Assembly (NCBI RefSeq): GCF_900100965.1
Contig: NZ_FMUJ01000008.1
Location: 248,001-312,000, forward strand
DNA: 64,000 nt
Direction of reading: 5' to 3'
Source of the DNA: Variovorax sp. EL159
GTDB taxonomy: Bacteria; Pseudomonadota; Gammaproteobacteria; Burkholderiales; Burkholderiaceae_C
The position numbers and the translations under genes are program-made. Every line of letters starts with the position of its first letter. The first letter of the stretch is position 1. Under the pieces are notes generated by a model. It did not search any database and was not told where the DNA came from. It was given only the letters and a program-made list of their open reading frames with translations. Shown here one piece after another: positions 9,000-20,913 of this stretch.

Positions 9000-9854
9000 T
9001 CAGCGGTTGTTGCGTTGCATGAAGACGAGCTTCTCGAAGAGCGTCACGTCTTGTTCGTTCTTCAGGAGCGCGCCCACCAGCGGCGGCACGGCGACCTTGT
9101 CGTCCTTGCTCTGCAGCGCCTCGAGCGGAATGTCTTCGGCCACCAGCAGCTTGAGCCAGTCGAGCAGCTCGGAGGTCGAGGGCTTCTTCTTCAGGCCCGG
9201 CAGGTTGCGCACGTCGTAGAAGGTCTTCATCGCGGCCGTGAGCAGCTCCTGCTTGAGGCCGGGGAAGTGCACGGCAACGATGTGCTTCATCGTCTCGGCA
9301 TCGGGGAACTTGATGTAGTGGAAGAAGCAGCGGCGCAGGAAGGCGTCGGGCAGTTCCTTCTCGTTGTTGGAGGTGATGAAAACCACCGGCCGGTGCTTGG
9401 CGCGGATGAGCTCGCGCGTCTCGTAGCAGTAGAACTCCATGCGGTCGATTTCGCGCAGCAGGTCGTTCGGGAATTCGATGTCGGCCTTGTCGATCTCGTC
9501 GATCAGCAGCGCCACCGGCTGGTCGGCCGTGAAGGCCTGCCAGAGCACGCCCTTGACGATGTAGTTGTTGATGTCGCTGACGCGCTCGCCGCCGTCCAGG
9601 TCCTTGAGCTGCGAGTCGCGCAGGCGGCTCACGGCGTCGTATTCATACAGGCCCTGCTGCGCCTTGGTGGTCGACTTGATGTGCCACTGCAGCAGCGGCA
9701 GCCCGAGCGATTGCGCCACTTCCTCGGCCAGCATGGTCTTGCCGGTGCCGGGCTCGCCCTTGACGAGCAGCGGGCGCTTGAGGGTGATCGCGGCATTGAC
9801 CGCGAGCATCAGGTCCTGTGTGGCGACGTAGTTGTCTGAGCCCTGGAATTTCAT
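9000..9854 (-). CDS. MoxR-family AAA+ ATPase
   Basis: A 284-residue protein from MKFQGSDNYVATQDL at 9854; the longer frame upstream lacks supporting sequence. The Walker A motif is GEPGTGKT at residues 33-40, Walker B is ALLIDEIDKAD, and sensor-like FITSNNEKELPDAFLRRC follows. These are the core signatures of MoxR ATPases, which act as chaperones for metal-centre insertion or complex maturation together with VWA-domain partners. The VWA gene at 6914-8101 is on the same strand and is the likely partner. It is the first gene of the minus-strand run and is divergent from the cytochrome c gene. Confidence 0.88.
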   Translation of the reverse strand: MKFQGSDNYVATQDLMLAVNAAITLKRPLLVKGEPGTGKTMLAEEVAQSLGLPLLQWHIKSTTKAQQGLYEYDAVSRLRDSQLKDLDGGERVSDINNYIVKGVLWQAFTADQPVALLIDEIDKADIEFPNDLLREIDRMEFYCYETRELIRAKHRPVVFITSNNEKELPDAFLRRCFFHYIKFPDAETMKHIVAVHFPGLKQELLTAAMKTFYDVRNLPGLKKKPSTSELLDWLKLLVAEDIPLEALQSKDDKVAVPPLVGALLKNEQDVTLFEKLVFMQRNNR

Positions 9855-9951
9855 GAATGAGACGGAGGCTGGGGGTGGAGAAAAGAACACACTCGACACG
9901 CGTTGTGCAGCCTCAGGGTTGGCCTGCACAGGGATCTGGAAGACCCCTGCA

Positions 9952-9957
9952 TATAAT
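9952..9957 (+). promoter_or_regulatory. Candidate -10 element of the cytochrome c gene
   Basis: A perfect TATAAT lies 49 bases before the cytochrome ATG. I cannot find a convincing -35 at 16-18 bases upstream; CTGCAC at 9924 is too far away. It is therefore offered only as a candidate in the divergent moxR/cytochrome intergenic region. Confidence 0.35.
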
Positions 9958-10006
9958 CGAATGTTGATTCGAAAAACTGTACTCTCCACGAGATTGTGCG
10001 CGCAAA

Positions 10007-10699
10007 ATGAACAAGTTGTTGACCACGATGTTTGCCCTTGCTGTCGCTTGCGTGACGCTCTCGGCACAGGCCCAGCAAGTCACTGGCAAGGCCCAGGACG
10101 GCGCCAAGAAGGTTGCGATGTGCGTGGGCTGCCACGGCATCATCGGCTACCAGGCCAGCTTCCCAGAGATCCACAAGGTGCCCAAGATCGCGGGGCAGAG
10201 CGCGGCGTACATCACGTCGGCCCTCACGGCCTACAAGGGCGGTGACCGCAAGCACCCCACCATGCGCGCCATCGCCGACACGCTCACCGAGCAGGACATC
10301 GCTGATCTCGCCGCCTACTACAGCCAGCTCGGCCTGAAGGAAGGCGACGCACCGCCGGCCGCCCTCGCCCAGGCCACGCCCGACAACATCCTGGCCCTGG
10401 TCACGAAGGACAAGGACAACAGCTGCACCAAGTGCCACGGCGCCAACTTCAACACGCCGAACGACGGCACCGTGCCCAAGCTGGCCGGCCAGCATGCCGA
10501 CTACCTCTTCGTCGCGCTCAAGTCGTACCGCGTCAAGAACAACCCGCACCTGGGCCGCTCCAACGCGGTGATGGGCCAGCAGGTCGAGCCGAAGAAGTTC
10601 ACCAATGCAGAACTCAAGACGCTCGCCACCTACATCAGCTCGCTGCCCGGCGAACTGAAGACGGTGCCGGAGTCCCGCATTCACCACGGCGCTGAATAA
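10007..10699 (+). CDS. Di-haem cytochrome c (c4/c553 type)
   Basis: A 230-residue protein. A Sec signal peptide (KLLTTMFALAVACVTLSAQA) ends near residue 22. Two haem c attachment sites are visible, CVGCH at residues 39-43 and CTKCH near 140-144, each in a module with a distal Met candidate (HPTMRAI; SNAVMGQQ). The tandem arrangement and about 20 kDa mature size match cytochrome c4-type periplasmic electron carriers that feed terminal oxidases. It is a single-gene unit with its own terminator downstream. Confidence 0.88.
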   Translation: MNKLLTTMFALAVACVTLSAQAQQVTGKAQDGAKKVAMCVGCHGIIGYQASFPEIHKVPKIAGQSAAYITSALTAYKGGDRKHPTMRAIADTLTEQDIADLAAYYSQLGLKEGDAPPAALAQATPDNILALVTKDKDNSCTKCHGANFNTPNDGTVPKLAGQHADYLFVALKSYRVKNNPHLGRSNAVMGQQVEPKKFTNAELKTLATYISSLPGELKTVPESRIHHGAE

Positions 10700-10719
10700 A
10701 GCAAGCCCTGCATACCCTT

Positions 10720-10753
10720 AAAGAAAAAGCCCGCGCATGCGGGCTTTTTCTTT
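10720..10753 (+). terminator. Bidirectional intrinsic terminator between cytochrome c and pcaK
   Basis: A hairpin with AAGCCCGC/GCGGGCTT arms, flanked by AAAGAAA on the left and TTTCTTT on the right. It gives a U-rich tail in both directions. It can end the cytochrome transcript (+) and the pcaK transcript (-), whose genes converge here. Confidence 0.88.
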
Positions 10754-10790
10754 GGCGCAGCCGATCGAACGACCGACTGACTGGCCGGCC

Positions 10791-12161
10791 TCAGTGGCTC
10801 GTCACCCCGCCGCGAACCACGGCCTGCCCGCTGTGCGGATGCACCATCTGCTTGACCACCAGCGCCACCGCCGCAATGAGCGCCGGCACCGCCAGCACCG
10901 CGAAGATCTGGCCGAAGCCCAGGTGCCGGGTCGCCAGCTCGGCAACGAGGTAAGAACCCGCGATGCCGCCGAAGCGGCCCAGGCCGAGCATCCAGGCGAT
11001 GCCGGTCGCGCGGCCTTGCGTCGGGTAGAAGGCCGCGGCCAGCGCGGGCATCGACGACTGGGCCGTGTTCATCAGCGTGCCGCCCAGGAACACCGTGACC
11101 ACCAGCGCGCCCACGTTGCCCAGCGACTGGCCGATGAAATACACGGTGACGGCCGTCAGCGCGTAGCCGGTCGCGATGATCTTGTTGGCGTTGTAGCGGT
11201 CCATGAGCCAGCCGAAGGCGATGGCGCCCACGCCGCCCAGCGAGAACAGGGCCGAGATGACGGTGGCCGTCTGCGGCGGCACGTTGGCCTCGCGGAACAG
11301 GATCGGCATCCAGTTGATCATCGCGTAGAAGATCACCAGCCCCATGAAGTAGGCGATCCACAGCATCAGCGAGCCCACGATGTACGCGGGCGACAGCACC
11401 ACGCCGATGCCGCTGGTGGCCAGCGGCGCGGGGCCTGCCTGGTTCTTCTCGGTCATGGTGAACGCGGTGGCCCGCGATGCGCCGTCGGCGATGCGGACCA
11501 GCACCGCGCGGATGCGCTCGGGGCTGAATTTCTTCGCGACCATGTAGCGCACCGACTCCGGCAGCAGCCACAGCATGAGCGCCACCAGCACCAGCGGGGC
11601 GACGCCGCCCAGCACCAGCACGCTGCGCCAGCCCAGGTGCGGGATCATCCAGGCGGCGAGGAAGCCGCCGCAGGCCGCGCCCAGCGGGAAGCCGCAGAAC
11701 ATGGTGTTGGTGATGGTCGCGCGGCGATGCTCGGGGCAGTACTCGCTGGTCAGCGTCACGGCGTTGGGCATGGCCGCGCCCAGGCCGAGGCCGGTCACGA
11801 AGCGCAGGCCCACCAGCTCCGACAGGCTGCCCGAGAAGGCCGAGGCCAGGCAGCCCAGGCCGAACACCAGTACCGCGCCCACCAGCACGCGCTTGCGGCC
11901 CAGCCGGTCGGCCAGCGGACCGGCCGCCAGCGCGCCGAACGCAAGGCCGAACAGCGCCGCGCTCAGCACCGGCGCGAGCGCCATCTTGCTGGCGCCCCAT
12001 TCGCCGGCCAGCGACGGTGCGATGTAGCCGATGGCCGAGGTGTCGAAGCCGTCGAGCAGCACCACGAGAAAGGTCAGCGCGAAGATGCGCCACTGGAAAG
12101 CCGAGAAAGGGTGCCGGTCCAGGAAGGCCTGGACATCCAGCGAGCTGGTTGTCTGTTGCAT
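10791..12161 (-). CDS. pcaK: MFS aromatic acid:H+ symporter (PcaK-like)
   Basis: A 456-residue member of the AAHS branch of the major facilitator superfamily with 12 predicted helices. The loop 2-3 signature is AGPLADRLGRKR, and helix 1 carries the VVLLDGFDTSAIGY segment with the acidic residues that PcaK-type transporters need for 4-hydroxybenzoate/protocatechuate uptake. It lies downstream of pcaHG on the same strand, separated by a terminator, which supports protocatechuate or 4-hydroxybenzoate as the substrate. Other aromatic acids are possible. The start at 12161 (MQQTTSSLDVQAFLDRHPFS) is typical of the family. Confidence 0.82.
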   Translation of the reverse strand: MQQTTSSLDVQAFLDRHPFSAFQWRIFALTFLVVLLDGFDTSAIGYIAPSLAGEWGASKMALAPVLSAALFGLAFGALAAGPLADRLGRKRVLVGAVLVFGLGCLASAFSGSLSELVGLRFVTGLGLGAAMPNAVTLTSEYCPEHRRATITNTMFCGFPLGAACGGFLAAWMIPHLGWRSVLVLGGVAPLVLVALMLWLLPESVRYMVAKKFSPERIRAVLVRIADGASRATAFTMTEKNQAGPAPLATSGIGVVLSPAYIVGSLMLWIAYFMGLVIFYAMINWMPILFREANVPPQTATVISALFSLGGVGAIAFGWLMDRYNANKIIATGYALTAVTVYFIGQSLGNVGALVVTVFLGGTLMNTAQSSMPALAAAFYPTQGRATGIAWMLGLGRFGGIAGSYLVAELATRHLGFGQIFAVLAVPALIAAVALVVKQMVHPHSGQAVVRGGVTSH

Positions 12162-12205
12162 GCGTTGCTCCGATGTAGGAATGGTTTTTTGAGTGGCGCG
12201 ATGAA

Positions 12206-12238
12206 GAAAAAGCGCGGCAGCCCCCTGGCTGCCGCGCT
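12206..12238 (-). terminator. Intrinsic terminator after pcaHG
   Basis: A perfect 12-bp stem (arms 12211-12222 and 12227-12238) with a CCCT loop. On the minus strand it is followed by TTTTTCTTC. It lies 55 bases past the pcaG stop and should end the pcaHG message before pcaK. Confidence 0.85.
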
Positions 12239-12292
12239 TCGCGGAAAGAGAAAGAAAAAAGAGTCCGGCGATCGGGCCGCTCTACATGGCGG

Positions 12293-12901
12293 TCAGATGT
12301 CGAAGAAGGCCGTCTCGTCCGCACCCTGCATGCGGATGTCGAAGCGGTAGGTCACCGCGCCGCCGTGTTCCACGCGCTCTGCGATCAGCGTGTGGCGGCG
12401 GTCCGCGGGCACGCTGCCAAGCACCGTGTCCTTCGCGTTGGCCTCGGCCTCGTCGCTGAAGTACACGCGCGTGAACGCATGCAGCAGCAGGCCGCGCATC
12501 AGCACGATCACGTTGATGTGCGGTGCCTCGCCGGGTGCTTCGGCGCCGGGCTTCACGGTGTGGAACACGAAGCGGTTGCCCTCGGCGGTGCCGGTGCCGA
12601 CGCGGCCGAAGGCCCGGAAGCCCATGGCGCGTGCCTCGTCGGGCGTCTGCGGATAGCGGCCTTCGCCGTCGGGCTGGCTGATCTCGACCAGTGCGTCGTT
12701 GATCGGGTTGCCGTCGCCGTCGATCACGCGGCCTTCGAGGCGGATGCGTTCACCGGTGGCGTTGTCCAGCGCCACGACGGCATCGAAGGGCTGGTTGAAG
12801 TAGTAGCCGTACTGCGTGGCGGTGAGGCCATAGGCGAAGTAGGGACCCACGGTCTGGGAAGGGGTCTGGCCGAAGTCGGCTTCCTGTGCGCTCATCAACA
12901 T
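12293..12901 (-). CDS. pcaG: Protocatechuate 3,4-dioxygenase alpha subunit
   Basis: A 202-residue protein starting MLMSAQEADFGQTPSQTVGP; a second ATG at 12895 is equally possible. It has the intradiol dioxygenase fold segments TPSQTVGPYFAYGL, GRVIDGDGNPINDALVEI and PHINVIVLMRGLL, and ends with the ADETAFFDI tail common to PcaG. The alpha subunit shapes the active site but lacks the iron ligands, consistent with no HIH pair here. With PcaH it cleaves protocatechuate to beta-carboxy-cis,cis-muconate in the cytoplasm. It is 19 bases downstream of pcaH and surely co-transcribed. Confidence 0.93.
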   Translation of the reverse strand: MLMSAQEADFGQTPSQTVGPYFAYGLTATQYGYYFNQPFDAVVALDNATGERIRLEGRVIDGDGNPINDALVEISQPDGEGRYPQTPDEARAMGFRAFGRVGTGTAEGNRFVFHTVKPGAEAPGEAPHINVIVLMRGLLLHAFTRVYFSDEAEANAKDTVLGSVPADRRHTLIAERVEHGGAVTYRFDIRMQGADETAFFDI

Positions 12902-12920
12902 GGTGTGTGTCTCCTTCGGT

Positions 12921-13655
12921 TCAGCGGTTCTCGAACGGCGTTTCATCGGCGCCGCGCAGCACCATGTCGAACTGGTAGCCCAGTGCGTAGCCTTCTTCGG
13001 TGATGTCGAGGCTGAAGTCGGCAACCAGCCGGTTGCGATAGCGCTCGGGCGTGCCGGTGACCATCGGGTCGTACTGCAGCAGCGGGTCGCCGGGGAAGTA
13101 CATCTGCGTGACCAGTCGGCTGGCAAAGCTCTGGCCGAACAGCGACAGGTGGATGTGCTGCGGACGCCATGCGTTCGGGTGATTGCCCCAGGGGTAGGCG
13201 CCCGGCTTGATGGTGAGGAAGCGGTAGCGGCCTTCGCTGTCGGTCAGGCAGCGGCCCGCGCCGAGGAAGTTGGGGTCGAGCGGCGCGTCGTGCTGGTCGA
13301 CCTTGTGCACGTAGCGGCCCGAGGCGTTGGCCTGCCACAGCTCGACCAGCGTGTTGGCCACCGGGCGGCGGTGTTCGTCGAGCACCTGGCCGGTAAGGAT
13401 CATGCGTTCGCCCAGCGGCTCGCCGTTCTTGCGCGCGTTGCGCGTGAGGTCGTGGTCGAGCTCGCCGATGCTGTCGTGGCCGTACACCGGCTGCTGCAGC
13501 TCGCCGAGCGAGGCCTTCAACGGAATCAGCGGCTTCAGCGGGCCGCGCTTGGCGGTGGACTTGTAGCCGGGGTAGACGTAGCTGGGGTGGGCTTCCCAGT
13601 CGCGCGGGGTGAGGGTGGCGTGCGGGCCCTGCGGGGCCTTGGTCTTGGTCAACAT
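12921..13655 (-). CDS. pcaH: Protocatechuate 3,4-dioxygenase beta subunit
   Basis: A 244-residue protein from MLTKTKAPQGPHATLTPRDW at 13655; upstream in-frame residues fall in the promoter region. All four Fe(III) ligands of intradiol dioxygenases are present: Tyr115 (SGRYVH), Tyr154 (PGAYPW), and His167 and His169 (RPQHIHLSL). The spacing is the same as in Pseudomonas PcaH. It is the catalytic subunit for intradiol cleavage of protocatechuate. It is first in the pcaHG operon and divergent from pcaQ, with a 104-base intergenic region that carries a palindromic operator candidate. Confidence 0.95.
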   Translation of the reverse strand: MLTKTKAPQGPHATLTPRDWEAHPSYVYPGYKSTAKRGPLKPLIPLKASLGELQQPVYGHDSIGELDHDLTRNARKNGEPLGERMILTGQVLDEHRRPVANTLVELWQANASGRYVHKVDQHDAPLDPNFLGAGRCLTDSEGRYRFLTIKPGAYPWGNHPNAWRPQHIHLSLFGQSFASRLVTQMYFPGDPLLQYDPMVTGTPERYRNRLVADFSLDITEEGYALGYQFDMVLRGADETPFENR

Positions 13656-13723
13656 GTGCGTTGTCTCCTGTCGTGGGACGAATCCGGAAGCCCAGACTTT
13701 AGAAGTGCCATTCGATGATGTAA

Positions 13724-13747
13724 ATTGAAGATTGATCAAGTTTCAAT
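13724..13747. promoter_or_regulatory. Candidate PcaQ operator (nested palindrome)
   Basis: ATTGAA and TTCAAT arms sit symmetrically around a perfect inner palindrome TTGATCAA (13732-13739), between the divergent pcaH and pcaQ starts. This nested symmetry suits a LysR-type regulator. It is not the ATAACC-N4-GGTTAT-like box I recall for rhizobial PcaQ. Confidence 0.5.
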
Positions 13748-13759
13748 AAACAGAAGGCA

Positions 13760-14761
13760 TTGAAAAACCCTACCGAACTTCGCCAGGATTTCTTGCGCAA
13801 CGTGCAGTTGCGCCATCTGCGCTGCCTCGTCGCCGTGGCGCAGGAGCGCCACCTGGCGCGCGCGGCCGGGCGGCTGGCACTGAGCCAGCCCGCGGTGTCG
13901 AAGACGCTCTCGGAGCTGGAGTCGATCGTGGGCACGCGCCTGGTCGAACGCAGCAAGGCCGGCCGCCGTGGCGTGCAGGGGCTGACCCCCGCCGGCGAGC
14001 AGTTGCTCACGCATGCGCTGCGCGTGCTCGAGGCGCTCGATGCCAGCGCGCAGGCGGTGGCGCCGGCGTCGGGTGAGCGCGTCGAGCGCCTGCGCATCGG
14101 CGCGCTGCCGAGCGTCGCGCCGGCCCTGCTGCCGGCGGCACTGGCGCGGCTGCGCGACGGCTGGCCGTCCGTGCAGATCACGGTCAAGAGCGCCGCCAAC
14201 GCCGTGCTGCTCGACGAGCTGCGCGCCGGCGAGCTCGACCTCGTGGTGGGCCGGATGAGCGATCCGCGCCTGATGGGCGGCCTGAGCTTCGAGTTGCTGC
14301 ACACCGAGCCGCTGGTATTTGCCATGCGCGCTGGCCATCCGCTCGCGCTGGCCGCGCTGAAGGCGGCGACGGTACAGGCGGTGCTGGCCTACCCGCTCGT
14401 GGTGTACGGCGAGGGCACGATCCCGCGCCACAACACCGAAAGCTTTCTGTCGGCGCGCGGCCTCGTGTTGCCGACCAACGCGCTGCAGACGCTCGACGTG
14501 GCCGTGGCGCGCGCGTTGGTGGCGGTGTCCGATGCGGTGTGGATCACGCCGCTCGGTGCCGCGCGCGGCGAACTGTCGGACGGCCGGCTGGTGCGGCTGC
14601 GCATCGACACGGCCGGCACCGAAGAGCCGGTCGGCCTGCTGCAGCGCAGCGATGCCGAGCCGTCGGCCTTGCGCGGCGCCATGGCCGCGCTGCTGCGCGA
14701 GGCCGCGAAGCAGCAGGGCGCGCTGCCGCCGCCCAAAAGAAAAACCCGAAGCCGTCCCTAG
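13760..14761 (+). CDS. pcaQ: LysR-family pca operon regulator PcaQ
   Basis: A 333-residue LysR-type regulator using a TTG start at 13760. The N-terminal winged helix spans about residues 14-75 (VQLRHLRCLVAVAQERHLAR, then LSQPAVSKTLSELE), which is very close to the PcaQ/GbpR subgroup. The effector domain (RLRIGALPSVAPALLPAAL and after) follows. PcaQ proteins activate pcaHG-type operons in response to pathway intermediates such as beta-carboxymuconate. The divergent placement next to pcaHG supports that job here. Its last four bases overlap the stop of the convergent DUF1841 gene. Confidence 0.88.
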   Translation: MKNPTELRQDFLRNVQLRHLRCLVAVAQERHLARAAGRLALSQPAVSKTLSELESIVGTRLVERSKAGRRGVQGLTPAGEQLLTHALRVLEALDASAQAVAPASGERVERLRIGALPSVAPALLPAALARLRDGWPSVQITVKSAANAVLLDELRAGELDLVVGRMSDPRLMGGLSFELLHTEPLVFAMRAGHPLALAALKAATVQAVLAYPLVVYGEGTIPRHNTESFLSARGLVLPTNALQTLDVAVARALVAVSDAVWITPLGAARGELSDGRLVRLRIDTAGTEEPVGLLQRSDAEPSALRGAMAALLREAAKQQGALPPPKRKTRSRP

Positions 14762-15192
14762 TCTTTGGTTGCCCGGCGCTGCACGCAGGCCACGTAGCCT
14801 TCGCCGTCCGGCGGGCGGCCCGCGCGCTGGCTCTCCCACATCATCTGGCCCAGGCAATCCATCGCCTCGTGATGCGCATGCAGCAGCGAGCCGCGGCGCG
14901 CGGCCAGCAACTCCACCGCCTGGCGAATGCCGCGCGGCTGGTCGATCGAGCATTGCTCGCTGATCGACAGGTGCATCGACAGATGCAGGAACGGGTTCTC
15001 GCGGCCGTTCGATCCGTCATAGACCCGCGCGACCGCGGCATCCGCATCGGCCAGGTCCTCGTGGTATTCGGGGTGTTCGTCGATCCAGCCGGCGGCAATG
15101 GTTTCGAGCGCTTCCATCGGCAGGCCCTGCCGGTGCTTGGCGTACACGTCGCAGAAGAAGCGGCGCACATCTTCCTGGGAGGGATTGAACAT
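14758..15192 (-). CDS. DUF1841 family protein
   Basis: A 144-residue protein beginning MFNPSQEDVRRFFCDVYAKH and containing LHLSMHLSISEQCSIDQPRG and HEAMDCLGQMMWESQR. These segments are characteristic of DUF1841, a small cytoplasmic family widespread in beta- and gammaproteobacteria without an assigned function. It has its own promoter region upstream (15193-15481), shared divergently with the repeat-protein gene. It ends by overlapping the pcaQ stop by four bases. Confidence 0.85.
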   Translation of the reverse strand: MFNPSQEDVRRFFCDVYAKHRQGLPMEALETIAAGWIDEHPEYHEDLADADAAVARVYDGSNGRENPFLHLSMHLSISEQCSIDQPRGIRQAVELLAARRGSLLHAHHEAMDCLGQMMWESQRAGRPPDGEGYVACVQRRATKD

Positions 15193-15285
15193 ATATAGAT
15201 AGAGGGCAGAAAAAGAGATGGGAAAGATGAGGAGAAAAGGCCGCTTCTTAGGGGGGTGGATGTGCCCGGCGTTCCGGGTACATCG

Positions 15286-15305
15286 CGTTACCTCGTAACG
15301 TAACG
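15286..15305. promoter_or_regulatory. CGTTAC/GTAACG box cluster upstream of the repeat-protein gene
   Basis: CGTTAC (15286) and GTAACG (15295) form a perfect inverted pair with a 3-base spacer, and a second GTAACG overlaps at 15300. The cluster lies about 155-175 bp before the start site predicted from the sigma-54 promoter at 15433, a typical enhancer distance. Similar boxes lie upstream of flp. The remainder of 15193-15481 shows no gene. Confidence 0.45.
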
Positions 15306-15432
15306 AATCGCGAAATGACCTTCTTACGAGCTGTTTCTACACGCCGTCGGTAAGTCGATTTTGAGAAAAATATTCATACGAATCAACAGGTTGCATGGCC
15401 TGCAACCCATCTGGCACGGAGCGCGGAAAAAG

Positions 15433-15448
15433 CGGCACGCAAGTTGCC
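15433..15448 (+). promoter_or_regulatory. Sigma-54 promoter of the repeat-protein gene
   Basis: CGGCACG-CAAG-TTGCC matches the -24/-12 consensus (TGGCACG-N4-TTGCA) at all core positions, with GG at 15434-15435, GC at 15446-15447 and exactly 10 bases between. Transcription should start near 15459, only 23 bases before the ATG at 15482. This also argues against the in-frame start at 15395. Confidence 0.8.
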
Positions 15449-15481
15449 CCTGTAGAGGCATCTTTTGTCACAGAGGCTGCC

Positions 15482-20218
<4,737 letters not shown>

Positions 20219-20262
20219 ACAAGAACAACGCAAGGAGAGGGTGAGGGAGCTGCTGCAGCACC

Positions 20263-20290
20263 AGGGACAGGCCACCACCGGCCTGTCCCT
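20263..20290 (+). other. Strong hairpin between the repeat-protein gene and the OmpA gene
   Basis: A perfect 11-bp stem (AGGGACAGGCC / GGCCTGTCCCT) with an ACCACC loop, 13 bases before the OmpA start. No T-run follows, so it is not a standard intrinsic terminator. It may stabilise the upstream message or tune read-through to the downstream genes. Confidence 0.6.
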
Positions 20291-20303
20291 CGAAAGGATC
20301 GAT

Positions 20304-20807
20304 ATGAAAAAGAATTTCCGGATACTCGCCTTCGTCGCGCTCAGCGCAAGCCTTGCGGCCTGCGTCCCACCCAAGACCGGCCGCGACGATGCGACCTACT
20401 ACTACTCGAACAAGGGCGCGAGCGCCGTGGCGAAGGTGGAACCGCCACCGCCGCCGCCGGTGCAGAACGGCCCGGCGGGCGTGTCGAAGATCGTCTACTT
20501 CGACTTCGACAAATACAACATCCGGCCCGGCGACCGCAACATCGTCGAGGCCCATGCGAGCTTCATGCGCAACCGGCCGTCGAGCCGGGTCGTGATCGAA
20601 GGCAACACCGACCAGCGCGGCGGCCGCGAATACAACCTGGCACTGGGCCAGCGCCGCGCCGACGCCGCGCAACGCGCGCTCACGCAACTGGGCGTGCCGG
20701 CCGAACGCATCGAAGCCATCAGCTGGGGCACGGAGAAGCCCGCGTCTCTCGAAACCACAGAGGAGGGCTATCAGCTCAATCGCCGAGCCGAATTCAGCTA
20801 CCGCTGA
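20304..20807 (+). CDS. OmpA-family lipoprotein (Pal-like)
   Basis: A 167-residue protein starting MKKNFRILAFVALSASLAAC at 20304, with GAAAGGA upstream. The lipobox LAAC puts the lipid on Cys20. A Pro-rich linker (PPPPPP) follows, and then an OmpA-like peptidoglycan-binding domain: VYFDFDKYNIRP, VIEGNTDQRGGREYN(L)ALGQRRA and NRRAEFSYR, the conserved meso-DAP contact segments. It is probably an outer-membrane lipoprotein anchored to peptidoglycan. It sits between the giant repeat protein and the MurF-like fusion on the same strand, so a role in holding the secreted protein or its exporter at the surface is plausible but inferred. Confidence 0.88.
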   Translation: MKKNFRILAFVALSASLAACVPPKTGRDDATYYYSNKGASAVAKVEPPPPPPVQNGPAGVSKIVYFDFDKYNIRPGDRNIVEAHASFMRNRPSSRVVIEGNTDQRGGREYNLALGQRRADAAQRALTQLGVPAERIEAISWGTEKPASLETTEEGYQLNRRAEFSYR

Positions 20808-20913
20808 AGCCGGATCACCGCGATGACTTCGACGGCAGTCTCCGGTCAACGTTCACATCGAGGCGAAAGCTGATGACGGACGCGACCGGTCTCCCGCATT
20901 CGATCGGGGCCGA

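Noticed and set aside
15411..15430. A second TGGCACG upstream of the giant gene
   Set aside because: No TTGC at the needed distance; only the element at 15433 has both halves.
15395..15481. N-terminal extension of the repeat protein (MACNPSGTERGKSG...)
   Set aside because: It would lie across the sigma-54 promoter and predicted start; the ATG at 15482 has its own ribosome site.
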